Below are positions 1 through 7,596 of a DNA stretch of 19,975 bases, in pieces. The first letter of the stretch is position 1. Every line of letters begins with the position of its first letter. The position numbers and the translations under genes were made by a program. The notes beneath the pieces are model-generated. The model was given only the letters and a program-made list of their open reading frames with translations, was not told where the DNA came from and did not search any database. Origin of the DNA: Candidatus Gastranaerophilales bacterium (lineage in GTDB: Bacteria; Cyanobacteriota; Vampirovibrionia; Gastranaerophilales; CAJFVJ01); the NCBI GenBank assembly GCA_028694275.1, contig JAQUTS010000014.1, positions 1 to 19,975 on the forward strand, read 5' to 3'.

Positions 1-70
1 AAGCACAAGAAAAAGTAAATAACCTAAAATAATATAACCTAAAAAACCCCTTTAAAACTTCCCAAAGTTT

Positions 71-102
71 AAGCATCTTCTAAAAAGATGCTTTTCTTTT
101 TT
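71..102 (+). terminator. Intrinsic terminator of the gene upstream of the window
   Basis: A perfect 9-bp stem (AAGCATCTT at 71-79, AAGATGCTT at 85-93) closes a 5-nt loop and is followed by a T-rich tract (94-102, interrupted by one C). This is the standard shape of a Rho-independent terminator reading on the plus strand, so an unseen plus-strand gene must end at or just before the left edge. All three plus frames hit a stop within the first 36 bases, so the frame of that gene cannot be told. Confidence 0.85.
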
Positions 103-108
103 AGACAC

Positions 109-137
109 TTCTCAAAAGGTTATTTATGTACTATTAT
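109..137 (+). promoter_or_regulatory. Possible sigma-70 type promoter for the radical SAM/RNase E operon
   Basis: TATTAT at 132-137 matches a -10 box. TTCTCA at 109-114, 17 bp upstream, is a partial -35. The position just downstream of the terminator and about 20 bp before the start codon of the first gene is what a promoter of this operon would need. The -35 is weak, so this is a candidate only. Confidence 0.35.
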
Positions 138-157
138 TAGATTAATAAGGGGAAAAA

Positions 158-481
158 ATGACAGACGACTATAATAAAGTTGTAAAAATCTTTAAAGACA
201 AAAAAACAACCGACATCCAAAAAGATGAAAGGGGTGTTTATTTTGTGAGAGCAGAAAAAGACGAAAACGGAAACTTTTTCAACCCCGGCCATTTGATAAG
301 TTTTGGCGAAAATACAGATTACTTGATAAGAGTGATGAAAGTAGAAAATCAAAAAACTTGTGTTTATACTTACAGAGTTTCAGGTCGTGAACTTGTATCA
401 TTCATATCAAAATATTCTGATACAAGCACAACTGAGAGAATTATAGAAATAACAAAATGCCAACCACAAAATCTTGCATAA
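158..481 (+). CDS. Hypothetical protein, 107 aa, first gene of the radical SAM/RNase E operon
   Basis: I do not recognise this family. It is a small, charged, soluble-looking protein with no signal peptide, membrane segment or Cys cluster. The N-terminal third is Lys/Asp-rich (acidic and basic residues alternate). The middle is predicted to be beta-rich (DYLIRVMKVE, CVYTYRVSG) and suggests a small beta domain. The ATG at 158 follows AAGGGG (147-152) at a good distance. The last 25 bases overlap the start of the radical SAM gene in another frame, which implies translational coupling. It could be an accessory protein of that enzyme, but only position supports this. That it is a real gene is likely from the RBS and the operon packing. 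Confidence 0.75.
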   Translation: MTDDYNKVVKIFKDKKTTDIQKDERGVYFVRAEKDENGNFFNPGHLISFGENTDYLIRVMKVENQKTCVYTYRVSGRELVSFISKYSDTSTTERIIEITKCQPQNLA

Positions 482-2997
482 AATCTCAACTTGAAAATAT
501 TTTATACAAAGTAAATAAACCATCCAGATATATAGGCGGAGAAATAGGAGAAATCAAAAAAGATTTCAATTCCGTTGATATAAATTTCGCACTTGTTTTT
601 CCTGACATGTATGAACTTGGGGCTTCTAATCTTGGATGCAGAATACTCTATGATGTGCTAAACAAAGAAGATTTTATTTGGGCGCAAAGAGCTTATGCTC
701 CTGATGTTGATATGAAACTTCAAATGGAAGAAAACAATATCCCTCTTTACGCAACAGAAAGCAAAATGCCGCTGAATGAATTTGATATAGTCTCTTTTTC
801 ATTACAATATGAGATTAGTTTCCCGACAGTTTTGGCTTTATTAAAACTAAGCAAAATACCCCACCGTAATGACCAAAGAAGTGATTCTGATCCTATTATA
901 TTAGCGGGTGGACCGGCCAGCTACAATCCTCTTGTAATGTCAGAATTTATTGATGTATTCACACTGGGTGATGGCGAAGAAGTCTTGGTAGAAATTTGTA
1001 CAACTTTGCGCCATATGAAAGACAAATCGAGAGACGAAAAACTCTTTGCGCTATCAAAAATAAAAGGTTGTTATGTTCCTCAATTTTATAAAGAAGGGCA
1101 AAAAGTAGAAAAAAGAATCTGCCCCTTAGGAGATATTAACGCACTCAAAAACTTTCCTATACCTTATTCTCCTTGCACTCATGACAGAGTTGTGACAGAA
1201 ATCAGACGCGGATGCGGCAGAATGTGCAGATTTTGCCAAAGTTGCTTTACCAATCTTCCTATACGCGAACGCTCATCAGAAGAAATTATAGATATCACCG
1301 ACAACCTTTTGGCCAATACGGGGTATGAAGAATATTCACTATTATCATTATCATCAAATGATTACAGCAATATAAATGCCGTTGTAAAAGAACTTTGCGC
1401 CAAACATTCCCCCAAAGGGTCTTCAATTTCTTTGCCAAGCCAAAGAGCAGATTCATTCAACCTTGAACTTGCAAATATGGTGCAGTCCGTCCGCAAAAGT
1501 ACTATAACTTTTGCACCTGAAGCTGGCTCTCAAAGAATGAGAAATGTAATAAACAAAAACCTCACTGAAGAACAAATTCTGCAAGCAGTAATGACTTGCT
1601 ACAAAGCAGGATGGGGCAAAATAAAATTGTATTTTATGCTGGGTCTGCCGACTGAAACATTTGAAGATCTTGATGAGATGATAGAACTTTTATCCAAAAT
1701 TAAAAAAACGGCTCTTGATGTTAAAAAAGAAAATAACTACAAACATCATTTAGATTTGACATGTACCGTATCAACTTTTGTCCCAAAACCGCACACACCA
1801 TTCCAATGGTTTGGGCAAGATTCACCTGAATTAATCCAACAAAAAATCAGCTATCTTATCAGCAAAGTGAAATTATTACGTGGCGTAAGACTCAATTTTT
1901 CTGATATTTTCACCTCACAGCTTGAGGCAGTGTTTTCAAGAGGAGACAAAAAACTGTGCTCTATTATAGAAAAAGCCTTCCTAAAAGGCGCATATCTTGA
2001 TGCTTGGCGTGAGAATATGGATAAAAACCGATGGATTGAAGCCGCACAAGAAGCAGAAATAAATCTCCTTGAATATTCCATAAAAAACATCCCCACAGAC
2101 GAAACTTTACCATGGGATTTTATTGATACGGGAGTAAAAAAACAGTGGCTTATAAATGAATATAATCAATCATTAAAAGATGCCGTATCAAAGCCATGTG
2201 ATAAAGCTTGCAGTGCTTGTGGCGTTTGCCAAACAACCGGATACAAAAAAGTGATTTTTGATGAAAATTCATACGCAGCAAAAGAACCGCAAAAAACAGA
2301 ACAAACCAAAAAAATTCATTCTTACAGACTTGTTATAAGCAAAAAAAACAACCTCAAATACATATCGCATCTTGATTGGGTAGGCACTTTTTACAAAGTA
2401 CTAAAAAGATCAGGACTCGATATTGTATTTTCGCAAGGTTTTAACCCGTCTCCAAAAATTTCTGCGAGCGTTGCATTACCTATTTTTGTCGAAAGTGACG
2501 GAGAGTTTTTGGATATTGAACTATATGATGACAAAGATCCGAATACCCTCAAAGAGTTAATACAAAGCAACCTGCCAGAAGGTGCAAAAATTAAATCTGT
2601 AGTAAAAATTGAAAAATCAACACCAAGTATGGATAAAATGATTTTTTGGGGTAAATACAGAGCAATAATTTGTGATAAAACACTTGTAAAAAGTTTGGAA
2701 TTGCGGTATAAAATAAGTGAGCTTTTCAATAATGAAGAAATTTTTATAGAAAAGACAACTAAAAAAGGTTTAAGACAACAAATAAATATCCGCCCATCTA
2801 TCAAGTCAATTGATGTAATAGATGAACAAAATGGAGAATTAGAGTTTATTATTAAAACAGGGCAACTTGGCTCTGATACTATTAGACAACTAAGAGCGGA
2901 CGAATTCTTAGACACAATATTCCCTCAAATAAACTGGTGTATAACCAGAACAGGTTTATTAGACGAGAATTTAAAAGAGTTATTACAGGATTTATGA
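457..2997 (+). CDS. B12-binding-type radical SAM protein fused to DUF2344 (TIGR03960/TIGR03936 type)
   Basis: This 846-aa radical SAM enzyme is of unknown reaction. Residues 1 to about 240 form the cobalamin-binding-like N-terminal region seen in the TIGR03960 family (for example FPDMYELGASNLG). The radical SAM core follows, with the [4Fe-4S]-binding C253-x3-C257-x2-C260 in RRGCGRMCRFC. Near the end of the core is a second Cys cluster, C581, C585, C588 and C591. From about residue 620 to the end lies a DUF2344 domain (ISHLDWVGTFYKVLKRSGL, FSQGFNPSPKISASVALP), which many bacteria encode as a separate gene. Adjacency to RNase E/G is typical of the family and has led to proposals of a role in RNA or ribosome modification, but no substrate is established. 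The gene overlaps the 107-aa gene by 25 bp and lacks a strong SD, so it is probably translated by coupling. The start is chosen because the conserved PSRYIGGE segment lies about 22 residues in, as in relatives. Confidence 0.93.
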   Translation: MPTTKSCIKSQLENILYKVNKPSRYIGGEIGEIKKDFNSVDINFALVFPDMYELGASNLGCRILYDVLNKEDFIWAQRAYAPDVDMKLQMEENNIPLYATESKMPLNEFDIVSFSLQYEISFPTVLALLKLSKIPHRNDQRSDSDPIILAGGPASYNPLVMSEFIDVFTLGDGEEVLVEICTTLRHMKDKSRDEKLFALSKIKGCYVPQFYKEGQKVEKRICPLGDINALKNFPIPYSPCTHDRVVTEIRRGCGRMCRFCQSCFTNLPIRERSSEEIIDITDNLLANTGYEEYSLLSLSSNDYSNINAVVKELCAKHSPKGSSISLPSQRADSFNLELANMVQSVRKSTITFAPEAGSQRMRNVINKNLTEEQILQAVMTCYKAGWGKIKLYFMLGLPTETFEDLDEMIELLSKIKKTALDVKKENNYKHHLDLTCTVSTFVPKPHTPFQWFGQDSPELIQQKISYLISKVKLLRGVRLNFSDIFTSQLEAVFSRGDKKLCSIIEKAFLKGAYLDAWRENMDKNRWIEAAQEAEINLLEYSIKNIPTDETLPWDFIDTGVKKQWLINEYNQSLKDAVSKPCDKACSACGVCQTTGYKKVIFDENSYAAKEPQKTEQTKKIHSYRLVISKKNNLKYISHLDWVGTFYKVLKRSGLDIVFSQGFNPSPKISASVALPIFVESDGEFLDIELYDDKDPNTLKELIQSNLPEGAKIKSVVKIEKSTPSMDKMIFWGKYRAIICDKTLVKSLELRYKISELFNNEEIFIEKTTKKGLRQQINIRPSIKSIDVIDEQNGELEFIIKTGQLGSDTIRQLRADEFLDTIFPQINWCITRTGLLDENLKELLQDL

Positions 2998-3019
2998 ATT
3001 TAATAAAGGAATTGAAAAA

Positions 3020-4720
3020 ATGGCAAAACAAATAGTAATCTCCGAGAGAGATAATCTTGCTGCGGTCTTGGAAAAAGGAAAAGTAACGGAGTTTTTTGTA
3101 CACAGAGGAGAAATCTTACTTAACGATGTATATTTAGCTACAGTCGAAAACATTCTTCCAAGTATTGATGCAGCTTTCGTAAATGTAGGCAGTGACAAAA
3201 TGGGATTTTTGCACGCGTCTGATGTTTTGGGCAAAGGAGCCTTAAAAGACAAACTTAAACCAAAGCAAAAAGTAATTGTACAAGTTGTAAAAGAACCAAC
3301 AGGCCATAAAGGACCTCGTGTAACTATGGCATTAAGCCTTCCAGGGCGTTTTTTGGTACTTATTCCTGAAGAAAAAGGTATTAACGTCAGCAGAAAAATC
3401 ACTTCTGCAAAAGAACGCTCAAGACTAAAATCAATCGTAAGCTTACTAAAACCAGCAGGCGTTGGCGTTATTGTAAGAACAGAAGCGGAAAACCAATCAG
3501 AATCAGAGATTCAAGACGATTTGGAAACATTGCTCGAAAAATGGAGCAGCATCGTAAATTCTTCTGATATGGTAGAACCTCCAAGCCTTCTATACCGCGA
3601 TCAAGACTTACTATACAGAGTAATAAGAGAAGCTTGCAGTGATGAAATTGATGAAATCATTCTTGATACATCTTTTGCGCATCACAGAGCCAACCAAATT
3701 TTGCAAGCGTGGAATATGGGTAAAAATATTAAACTATCCGTACACAAAGACACACAACCGATTTTGATTACAACAGGCATAGATAAAGAAATCAAAGCCG
3801 CGCTTCAAACCAAAGTAAATATGCCATCAGGCGGATATCTATATATCCAGCCAACAGAAGCTTTGACTGTAATAGATGTAAACAGCGGCAAATTCACAAG
3901 CTCTGCCACACAAGCAGAAACAATCAAAAAAACAAACTTGGAAGCTGTTAATGAAATTGCACGTCAGCTAAAACTCCGTAATATTGGCGGTATGATAATC
4001 ATCGACTTTATTGATATGGAGAACAGAACTGACAAATTGACAGTCTTAGAAGCACTTGAAATGGCAATAGAAACAGATAAAGCCAAGCCTACAATAGGAC
4101 AAATTTCTGATCTTGGTTTGGTTGAACTTACACGTCACAGACAAGGGCAAAGCTTGTATGAAATATTCACCAAAACCTGCCCTCACTGCCAAGGAAACGG
4201 CCATTTGCTACTAGATTTGAGCTTTGCATCTTCTCCTCAAGAAACAGAACAGAGCATCAAATCAGCAAAAAATAAACTGCTTCAAAGACAAAAACCAAAC
4301 AACAACGCTCCAAAAAATAAAACCATAAGCACAAACCCATCACAAGCAGCTAAAGCAATGGTAGCTGAACCAGCTGCTGATGAAGAGTTTAAGCTGGAAC
4401 AAAAAGATATCGAAAATTACTTCTCTCAAAATGAGGGACTTGTAAATAACGCCCAAAATGTAAAAATCAAAGGCGTCAACCCAGGCGTTGTGAAAAAACA
4501 TCTTGATGAAGACTTTGCAAAAGATACTTTCACCTTGTTGGAAGAAATACAAGAAGAGCCTCCTAAAACACAAGCAGTTCAAGAGGAATCTCAAGATAAA
4601 CCAAATGCAAATAAAAGACCCCAACAACAACGCAAACCAATGGGTCCAAGACGTCCTCAAAAACGCAAACCTCAACCTAAAAATGACGGGGCTGAAAATG
4701 AAACGCCAAAATCAGAATAA
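3020..4720 (+). CDS. rne: Ribonuclease E/G family endoribonuclease
   Basis: This 566-aa endoribonuclease acts in RNA decay and in processing of rRNA and tRNA. The N-terminal part holds the S1 RNA-binding domain (about residues 30-105, VENILPSIDAAFVNVG). The 5'-monophosphate sensor segment IVRTEA carries R153-T154, matching Arg169-Thr170 of E. coli RNase E. The catalytic DNase I-like domain has D286 (VIDVNSGKF) and D329 (MIIIDFIDM), 43 residues apart as in E. coli (303/346). The Zn-link motif CPHC is C387/C390. Beyond about residue 400 is a tail of roughly 160 residues that looks disordered: Asn/Gln/Lys-rich, then acidic, then a Pro/Arg/Lys/Gln-rich end. AAAGGA (3005-3010) precedes the ATG, 22 bp after the radical SAM stop. 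Whether to call it rne or rng is uncertain: the length is intermediate and the tail lacks recognisable E. coli scaffold motifs. Confidence 0.95.
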   Translation: MAKQIVISERDNLAAVLEKGKVTEFFVHRGEILLNDVYLATVENILPSIDAAFVNVGSDKMGFLHASDVLGKGALKDKLKPKQKVIVQVVKEPTGHKGPRVTMALSLPGRFLVLIPEEKGINVSRKITSAKERSRLKSIVSLLKPAGVGVIVRTEAENQSESEIQDDLETLLEKWSSIVNSSDMVEPPSLLYRDQDLLYRVIREACSDEIDEIILDTSFAHHRANQILQAWNMGKNIKLSVHKDTQPILITTGIDKEIKAALQTKVNMPSGGYLYIQPTEALTVIDVNSGKFTSSATQAETIKKTNLEAVNEIARQLKLRNIGGMIIIDFIDMENRTDKLTVLEALEMAIETDKAKPTIGQISDLGLVELTRHRQGQSLYEIFTKTCPHCQGNGHLLLDLSFASSPQETEQSIKSAKNKLLQRQKPNNNAPKNKTISTNPSQAAKAMVAEPAADEEFKLEQKDIENYFSQNEGLVNNAQNVKIKGVNPGVVKKHLDEDFAKDTFTLLEEIQEEPPKTQAVQEESQDKPNANKRPQQQRKPMGPRRPQKRKPQPKNDGAENETPKSE

Positions 4721-5165
4721 TATTCTAATTTTAATACTACTTGGTGTACTAAGCTTTGGGTTTAACCATAACCCAAGCTTTGCACAATTTAGCGAATTGC
4801 AAACAAAAACCATAAAACAAGCTTCTCAAAAAACGGCTATATTACCTTCCAAATACGGACTTGAGGGTGACAAAGAAATAATAAAAACAGAAAAAGAAGC
4901 AATTAAGGACTCTCTATCAAAAATGCTGAGGGCTCTTGTTTTGGCTCTGGCACTATTTTTGGGGCTTGTTGCAATATTAATAAAGAAAAAAGGCGCAGCC
5001 ACAAATTTACTGACTAAATTTCAAAAACATAAATCACAAAATCAAAATACAGAAGAAAATACAATCAAAATCGAAAAAACAAACCAAACAAACTTGTCTC
5101 CTGAAGATCAGGAAGACAAAAGGGTCAAAGACCTGGTTTTTAAATTTTTCGAAGTGAATAAATAA
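4698..5165 (+). CDS. Hypothetical exported/membrane protein, 155 aa
   Basis: I do not recognise the family. The chosen ATG at 4698 lies inside the RNase E/G reading frame (23-bp overlap) and is preceded by ACGGGG at 4686-4691, 6 nt away. The same frame is open further upstream, but only as a shadow of rne. From this start the protein begins with a signal peptide (MKRQNQNN, then a hydrophobic run, likely cut after SFA at about residue 31). A short extracytoplasmic segment follows, then one transmembrane helix at residues 76-97 (LVLALALFLGLVAILI) followed by KKK. The cytoplasmic tail is about 55 residues, charged and Asn/Gln/Glu-rich. The topology recalls FliO, but no flagellar gene is nearby and the resemblance is only in layout. 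It is the last gene of the operon and its stop abuts the stop of the convergent next gene with no gap. Confidence 0.75.
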   Translation: MKRQNQNNILILILLGVLSFGFNHNPSFAQFSELQTKTIKQASQKTAILPSKYGLEGDKEIIKTEKEAIKDSLSKMLRALVLALALFLGLVAILIKKKGAATNLLTKFQKHKSQNQNTEENTIKIEKTNQTNLSPEDQEDKRVKDLVFKFFEVNK

Positions 5166-5432
5166 CTAAGCACTCAAAGGTGTATTGTCATCAACTTCAG
5201 TAGGAGGACCGACTTCTTTAAGAAGCTTGTCGACTACTTTGTGCATTTGACAAACAAAAGAATAATTACCGCATCCGATAGAACACTCCTGACAATTGCC
5301 CTCAAGCTGATAACAAGTCACAGCCTGCTCGGTCCAATTTTTGGATATAGAATCAGAAATCCCCTCAGTTTGAGGCAATATTAGAGCTACATCTTGAATC
5401 TGCTCGTTGATTAAAGATTTTCTTCTAAACAT
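5166..5432 (-). CDS. Hypothetical Cys-rich protein, 88 aa
   Basis: This is a small soluble protein of unrecognised family with five cysteines in the C-terminal half: C40, C47, C50, C54 and C61 (spacing C-x6-C-x2-C-x3-C-x6-C, around NCQECSIGCGNYSFVCQMHK). This suggests a bound zinc or iron-sulfur cluster. The metal role is inferred from spacing only. Two starts compete: ATG at 5447 (93 aa) and ATG at 5432. The second is preferred because GAGG lies 9 nt before it, while the first has only a weak TAGG. The gene is transcribed away from engB's 3' end with a 76-bp gap that holds a plausible promoter. It ends flush against the convergent 155-aa gene. Confidence 0.7.
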   Translation of the reverse strand: MFRRKSLINEQIQDVALILPQTEGISDSISKNWTEQAVTCYQLEGNCQECSIGCGNYSFVCQMHKVVDKLLKEVGPPTEVDDNTPLSA

Positions 5433-5470
5433 AACAAAAAACCTCATAACTTAACCTACGTAAAGTATAT

Positions 5471-5499
5471 ATTATGGTTAAAGTTTCTTGCTCATTCAA
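5471..5499 (-). promoter_or_regulatory. Candidate promoter for the Cys-rich protein gene
   Basis: On the minus strand TTGAAT (complement of 5494-5499) is followed after 17 bp by CATAAT (complement of 5471-5476). The predicted start point is near 5464, giving a leader of about 32 nt to the ATG at 5432 and carrying its GAGG. Box quality is moderate and the spacing is ideal. Confidence 0.45.
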
Positions 5500-5508
5500 T
5501 CAGTGTAT

Positions 5509-6078
5509 TTATTTTACTTCTGAAAGTAATTCCAAAATAGCGTCTTTCCCATACCCTGTCTTACCTGAGAACAAAATTATCTCTTCTCCGATGAGATTTT
5601 TTACATCATTTATAACTTGATTCAATTTGGATTTTTTCACAAGATCAGACTTGGTAACAACAGTAATAGTCTTGATATTATTATAATCCAGCCATTCTCT
5701 CATTTGGATATCATTTTTTTGAACTTCATGCCTTGCATCAATAAACTGAATTACAAATTGAAGTTGTTCTCTTTCTTTTAGATATTTTTCAAAATTTTGA
5801 CGCCACAATGCTTGCTCTGACTTGGAAACACGGGCAAACCCATAACCGGGCATATCCACAATATAAAATTGCTCATTTATAATGTAATAATTTAAAAGAC
5901 GGGTTTTGCCAGGGGTATTACTGGTTTTGGCGAGATTTTTTCTGTTGCACAAAGCATTGATAAAAGAAGACTTTCCGACATTTGATCGCCCAACCAAAGC
6001 TATCTCAGGTAATTCCCCAACAGGAGCATCAGCAAGTTTGGGGGCACTTTTCACAAAATCCGCCGACTTAATTTTCAT
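5509..6078 (-). CDS. engB: Ribosome biogenesis GTPase EngB (YihA/YsxC)
   Basis: This is a TRAFAC-class GTPase that in model bacteria is needed for late assembly of the 50S ribosomal subunit; it is cytosolic. The protein is 189 aa, usual for the family. All G motifs are intact: G1 GRSNVGKSS (30-38), the switch-I SNTPGKT segment (53-59), G3 DMPGYG (75-80), G4 TKSD (142-145) and a G5-like SGKTGYG (171-177). The start ATG at 6078 overlaps the stop of the 81-aa gene upstream as ATGA, so translation is probably coupled to it. No separate SD of note is seen, in keeping with coupling. Confidence 0.97.
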   Translation of the reverse strand: MKIKSADFVKSAPKLADAPVGELPEIALVGRSNVGKSSFINALCNRKNLAKTSNTPGKTRLLNYYIINEQFYIVDMPGYGFARVSKSEQALWRQNFEKYLKEREQLQFVIQFIDARHEVQKNDIQMREWLDYNNIKTITVVTKSDLVKKSKLNQVINDVKNLIGEEIILFSGKTGYGKDAILELLSEVK

Positions 6079-6320
6079 ATTTTATTCTTCCTCTGAATTC
6101 TCTCCCAACTTGAAAGCAAAAAATTACAGAGTTTTTTACTAAAAATATTAAACTGTATATTTGAAGCCCCATTTATGTGAGCTTGCAAAAAAGTACCGTT
6201 AAGGAGAAAATTTTGTTTTTCTGCAGATGGACTTTCAACATGCACAAAGTCGATAATCTTATTTTTGATTATCGTCAATGGCATAGAATTAAAAATATCA
6301 AATGTTTTCCAAGCTTTCAT
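6075..6320 (-). CDS. Hypothetical protein, 81 aa, coupled to engB
   Basis: I do not recognise the family. It is a small globular-looking protein with no signal peptide and alternating beta/helix character (MPLTIIKNKIIDFVHVES, FLQAHINGASNIQFNIF). It ends with a helix and a basic KNKI tail. Its TGA stop shares bases with the engB ATG (ATGA at 6075-6078), which makes a real, co-translated gene likely. The start is less sure: the ATG at 6320 has no good SD, and an in-frame ATG 12 codons later is an alternative. A TATAAT on the minus strand (complement of 6329-6334) sits so close that the message could be almost leaderless if that box is used. Confidence 0.6.
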   Translation of the reverse strand: MKAWKTFDIFNSMPLTIIKNKIIDFVHVESPSAEKQNFLLNGTFLQAHINGASNIQFNIFSKKLCNFLLSSWERIQRKNKI

Positions 6321-6378
6321 TAGGCATAATTATAACCTAAAAAATGCCGAAATAAAATAAAAGTCAGGCTTCAACTTT

Positions 6379-6690
6379 CTAACCGAATTCGAATCTCATT
6401 TCTCTTTTGATGTTATTTTGCAAAAGTTTCTCATAAGATTCCAGCTGAGAAGAAAGAGATTGTTGAACAGCCTCATACTTACTTTGTTCAAGCTCAAGTT
6501 GTTTATCTACCGCCTGTAAATTGACGATGATAGGATTGTCCATACCAACTGCAGCTTCACCTGATTGAAGTTCTGAGATTTGGTTGGTGATTCTGGTTCT
6601 CTTTTCAGAAATAACCGCCATCCAATACTCTACATCAGCTTTCTGGGCAGTGATCCTTTGCACATTGAGTTGCACCGTTAAAAATGCCAT
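6379..6690 (-). CDS. Hypothetical coiled-coil protein, 103 aa
   Basis: This is a small protein of unknown family that is almost entirely helical, with heptad-like hydrophobic spacing over residues 1-45 and 55-95. A short break around GEAAVGMDNP (about 44-53) divides it into a likely helical hairpin. There is no Cys, signal peptide or membrane segment. The ATG at 6690 has a strong AAGGAG 9 nt upstream, so the gene is well supported. It ends 58 bp before the 81-aa gene and may be the promoter-proximal member of the same minus-strand unit (coiled-coil - 81 aa - engB). Structural or export-apparatus small helical proteins can look like this, but nothing identifies one. Confidence 0.75.
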   Translation of the reverse strand: MAFLTVQLNVQRITAQKADVEYWMAVISEKRTRITNQISELQSGEAAVGMDNPIIVNLQAVDKQLELEQSKYEAVQQSLSSQLESYEKLLQNNIKREMRFEFG

Positions 6691-6791
6691 TTCACTTTTC
6701 TCCTTAGAATTTTCCGCTTAATTTAAATTTATTAGTTTAATGCTATATATATAAAAACAATAAAAAGTATATAATTTCAGATTGCAGTAAT

Positions 6792-6811
6792 TTATTAACA
6801 ATTATTAACAA
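6792..6811. repeat. Perfect tandem duplication of a 10-mer between divergent genes
   Basis: TTATTAACAA occurs twice back to back in the 181-bp gap between the divergent coiled-coil and 238-aa genes. A 10-bp period places both copies on one face of the helix, as expected for paired regulator sites, but low sequence complexity makes chance possible. Confidence 0.5.
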
Positions 6812-6871
6812 TTCTCGCAGAAGGCGTAATTATGTAATAAAATATAACTATAAGAATGTTGGGAGAATAAT

Positions 6872-7588
6872 ATGAAAACACTTTATAAAAGCTTAATTAT
6901 AAGTATTTTTATGTTGATAATAATTTGCCTGAATAGTATTGCGCAATCAACACCTGCACCAAAAGGTGTATTTAGCGCAGACTTACAATCAAGAAGAATC
7001 GCTGCGGGCACACTTGTAGATGTAAGATTTTTGCAAAATATGAGCAGTATAACAAACTTATCAGGGGATGATTTTACTGCATCACTTGAGAATGATATAA
7101 GAATAAACAGAAAAATAGTTCTACCTGCAGGAACTCTAATGAGAGGCACGGTAAACTATTCAAAAAGAAGCAAAAGACTAAGAACACCAGGAGCTCTATA
7201 CCTTGATTTTGACCATTTGGTGACACCTGAAGGCAAACAACTTGATGTGAGCCTCAGGCTGACGGATATCGCACTAACCAAAGACGGTATGGGTATTTCA
7301 GGAGGCGGAAGCTATAAAACATATTTTTGCGATAATTTTGATGACAGCGTAAGCCTAGTCAGAGGTTCTGTTGATTGGGGAAACGATATCGGAGACAGAT
7401 TTCTCTTCGGATATCCAAAACTAATCATTACACCTATCAGCGCAACCGGTGGATTTTGCGCTTCAACCTTGATGTTTACAGGGAAAACCTTTGCTGATTT
7501 GTTCAGAAAAGGTAATGAAGTTTTAGTTCAAGAAAACCAAATTATAAGAGGTAAACTGGTTGAACCTATAGATTTACCCCTAAATTAA
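6872..7588 (+). CDS. Secreted hypothetical protein, 238 aa
   Basis: The N-terminus is a clear signal peptide (MKTLYKSL, hydrophobic run, SIAQ; residues 1 to about 25), so the protein is exported. The mature part is beta-rich and contains two matching segments: IAAGTLVDVRF (43-53) and VLPAGTLMRGTV (83-94). LPAGT(x)3-G-V strands of this kind occur in VirB10/TrbI-type and related beta-barrel proteins, so a similar small beta domain is plausible. No other conjugation or secretion gene is nearby and I would not name it. A Gly-rich loop (ISGGGSYK) and two Cys (C152 and one in GGFCAST) lie in the second half. GGGAG about 7 nt before the ATG is a good SD. cinA follows after 8 bp, so the two are likely co-transcribed. 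Confidence 0.75.
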   Translation: MKTLYKSLIISIFMLIIICLNSIAQSTPAPKGVFSADLQSRRIAAGTLVDVRFLQNMSSITNLSGDDFTASLENDIRINRKIVLPAGTLMRGTVNYSKRSKRLRTPGALYLDFDHLVTPEGKQLDVSLRLTDIALTKDGMGISGGGSYKTYFCDNFDDSVSLVRGSVDWGNDIGDRFLFGYPKLIITPISATGGFCASTLMFTGKTFADLFRKGNEVLVQENQIIRGKLVEPIDLPLN

Positions 7589-7596
7589 GGCACAAA

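Noticed and set aside
1..36. Possible 3' end of an upstream plus-strand gene
   Set aside because: All three plus frames stop at 18, 22 or 36, so the true frame cannot be chosen. The terminator at 71-102 implies such a gene, but no coding call is justified.
2391..2915. 174-codon open frame opposite the radical SAM gene
   Set aside because: Ser/Ile/Leu-rich shadow of the DUF2344 domain, with no SD and no family resemblance.
4503..4697. Upstream extension of the 155-aa membrane protein frame to a 220-aa protein
   Set aside because: The extension lies wholly inside rne in another frame, has Lys/Asn-rich shadow composition, and would bury the signal peptide. The ATG at 4698 has an SD and starts the signal peptide.
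4698..5165. FliO, from the signal/short domain/membrane helix/tail layout
   Set aside because: Only the topology matches. There are no FliO sequence features and no flagellar genes in the window.
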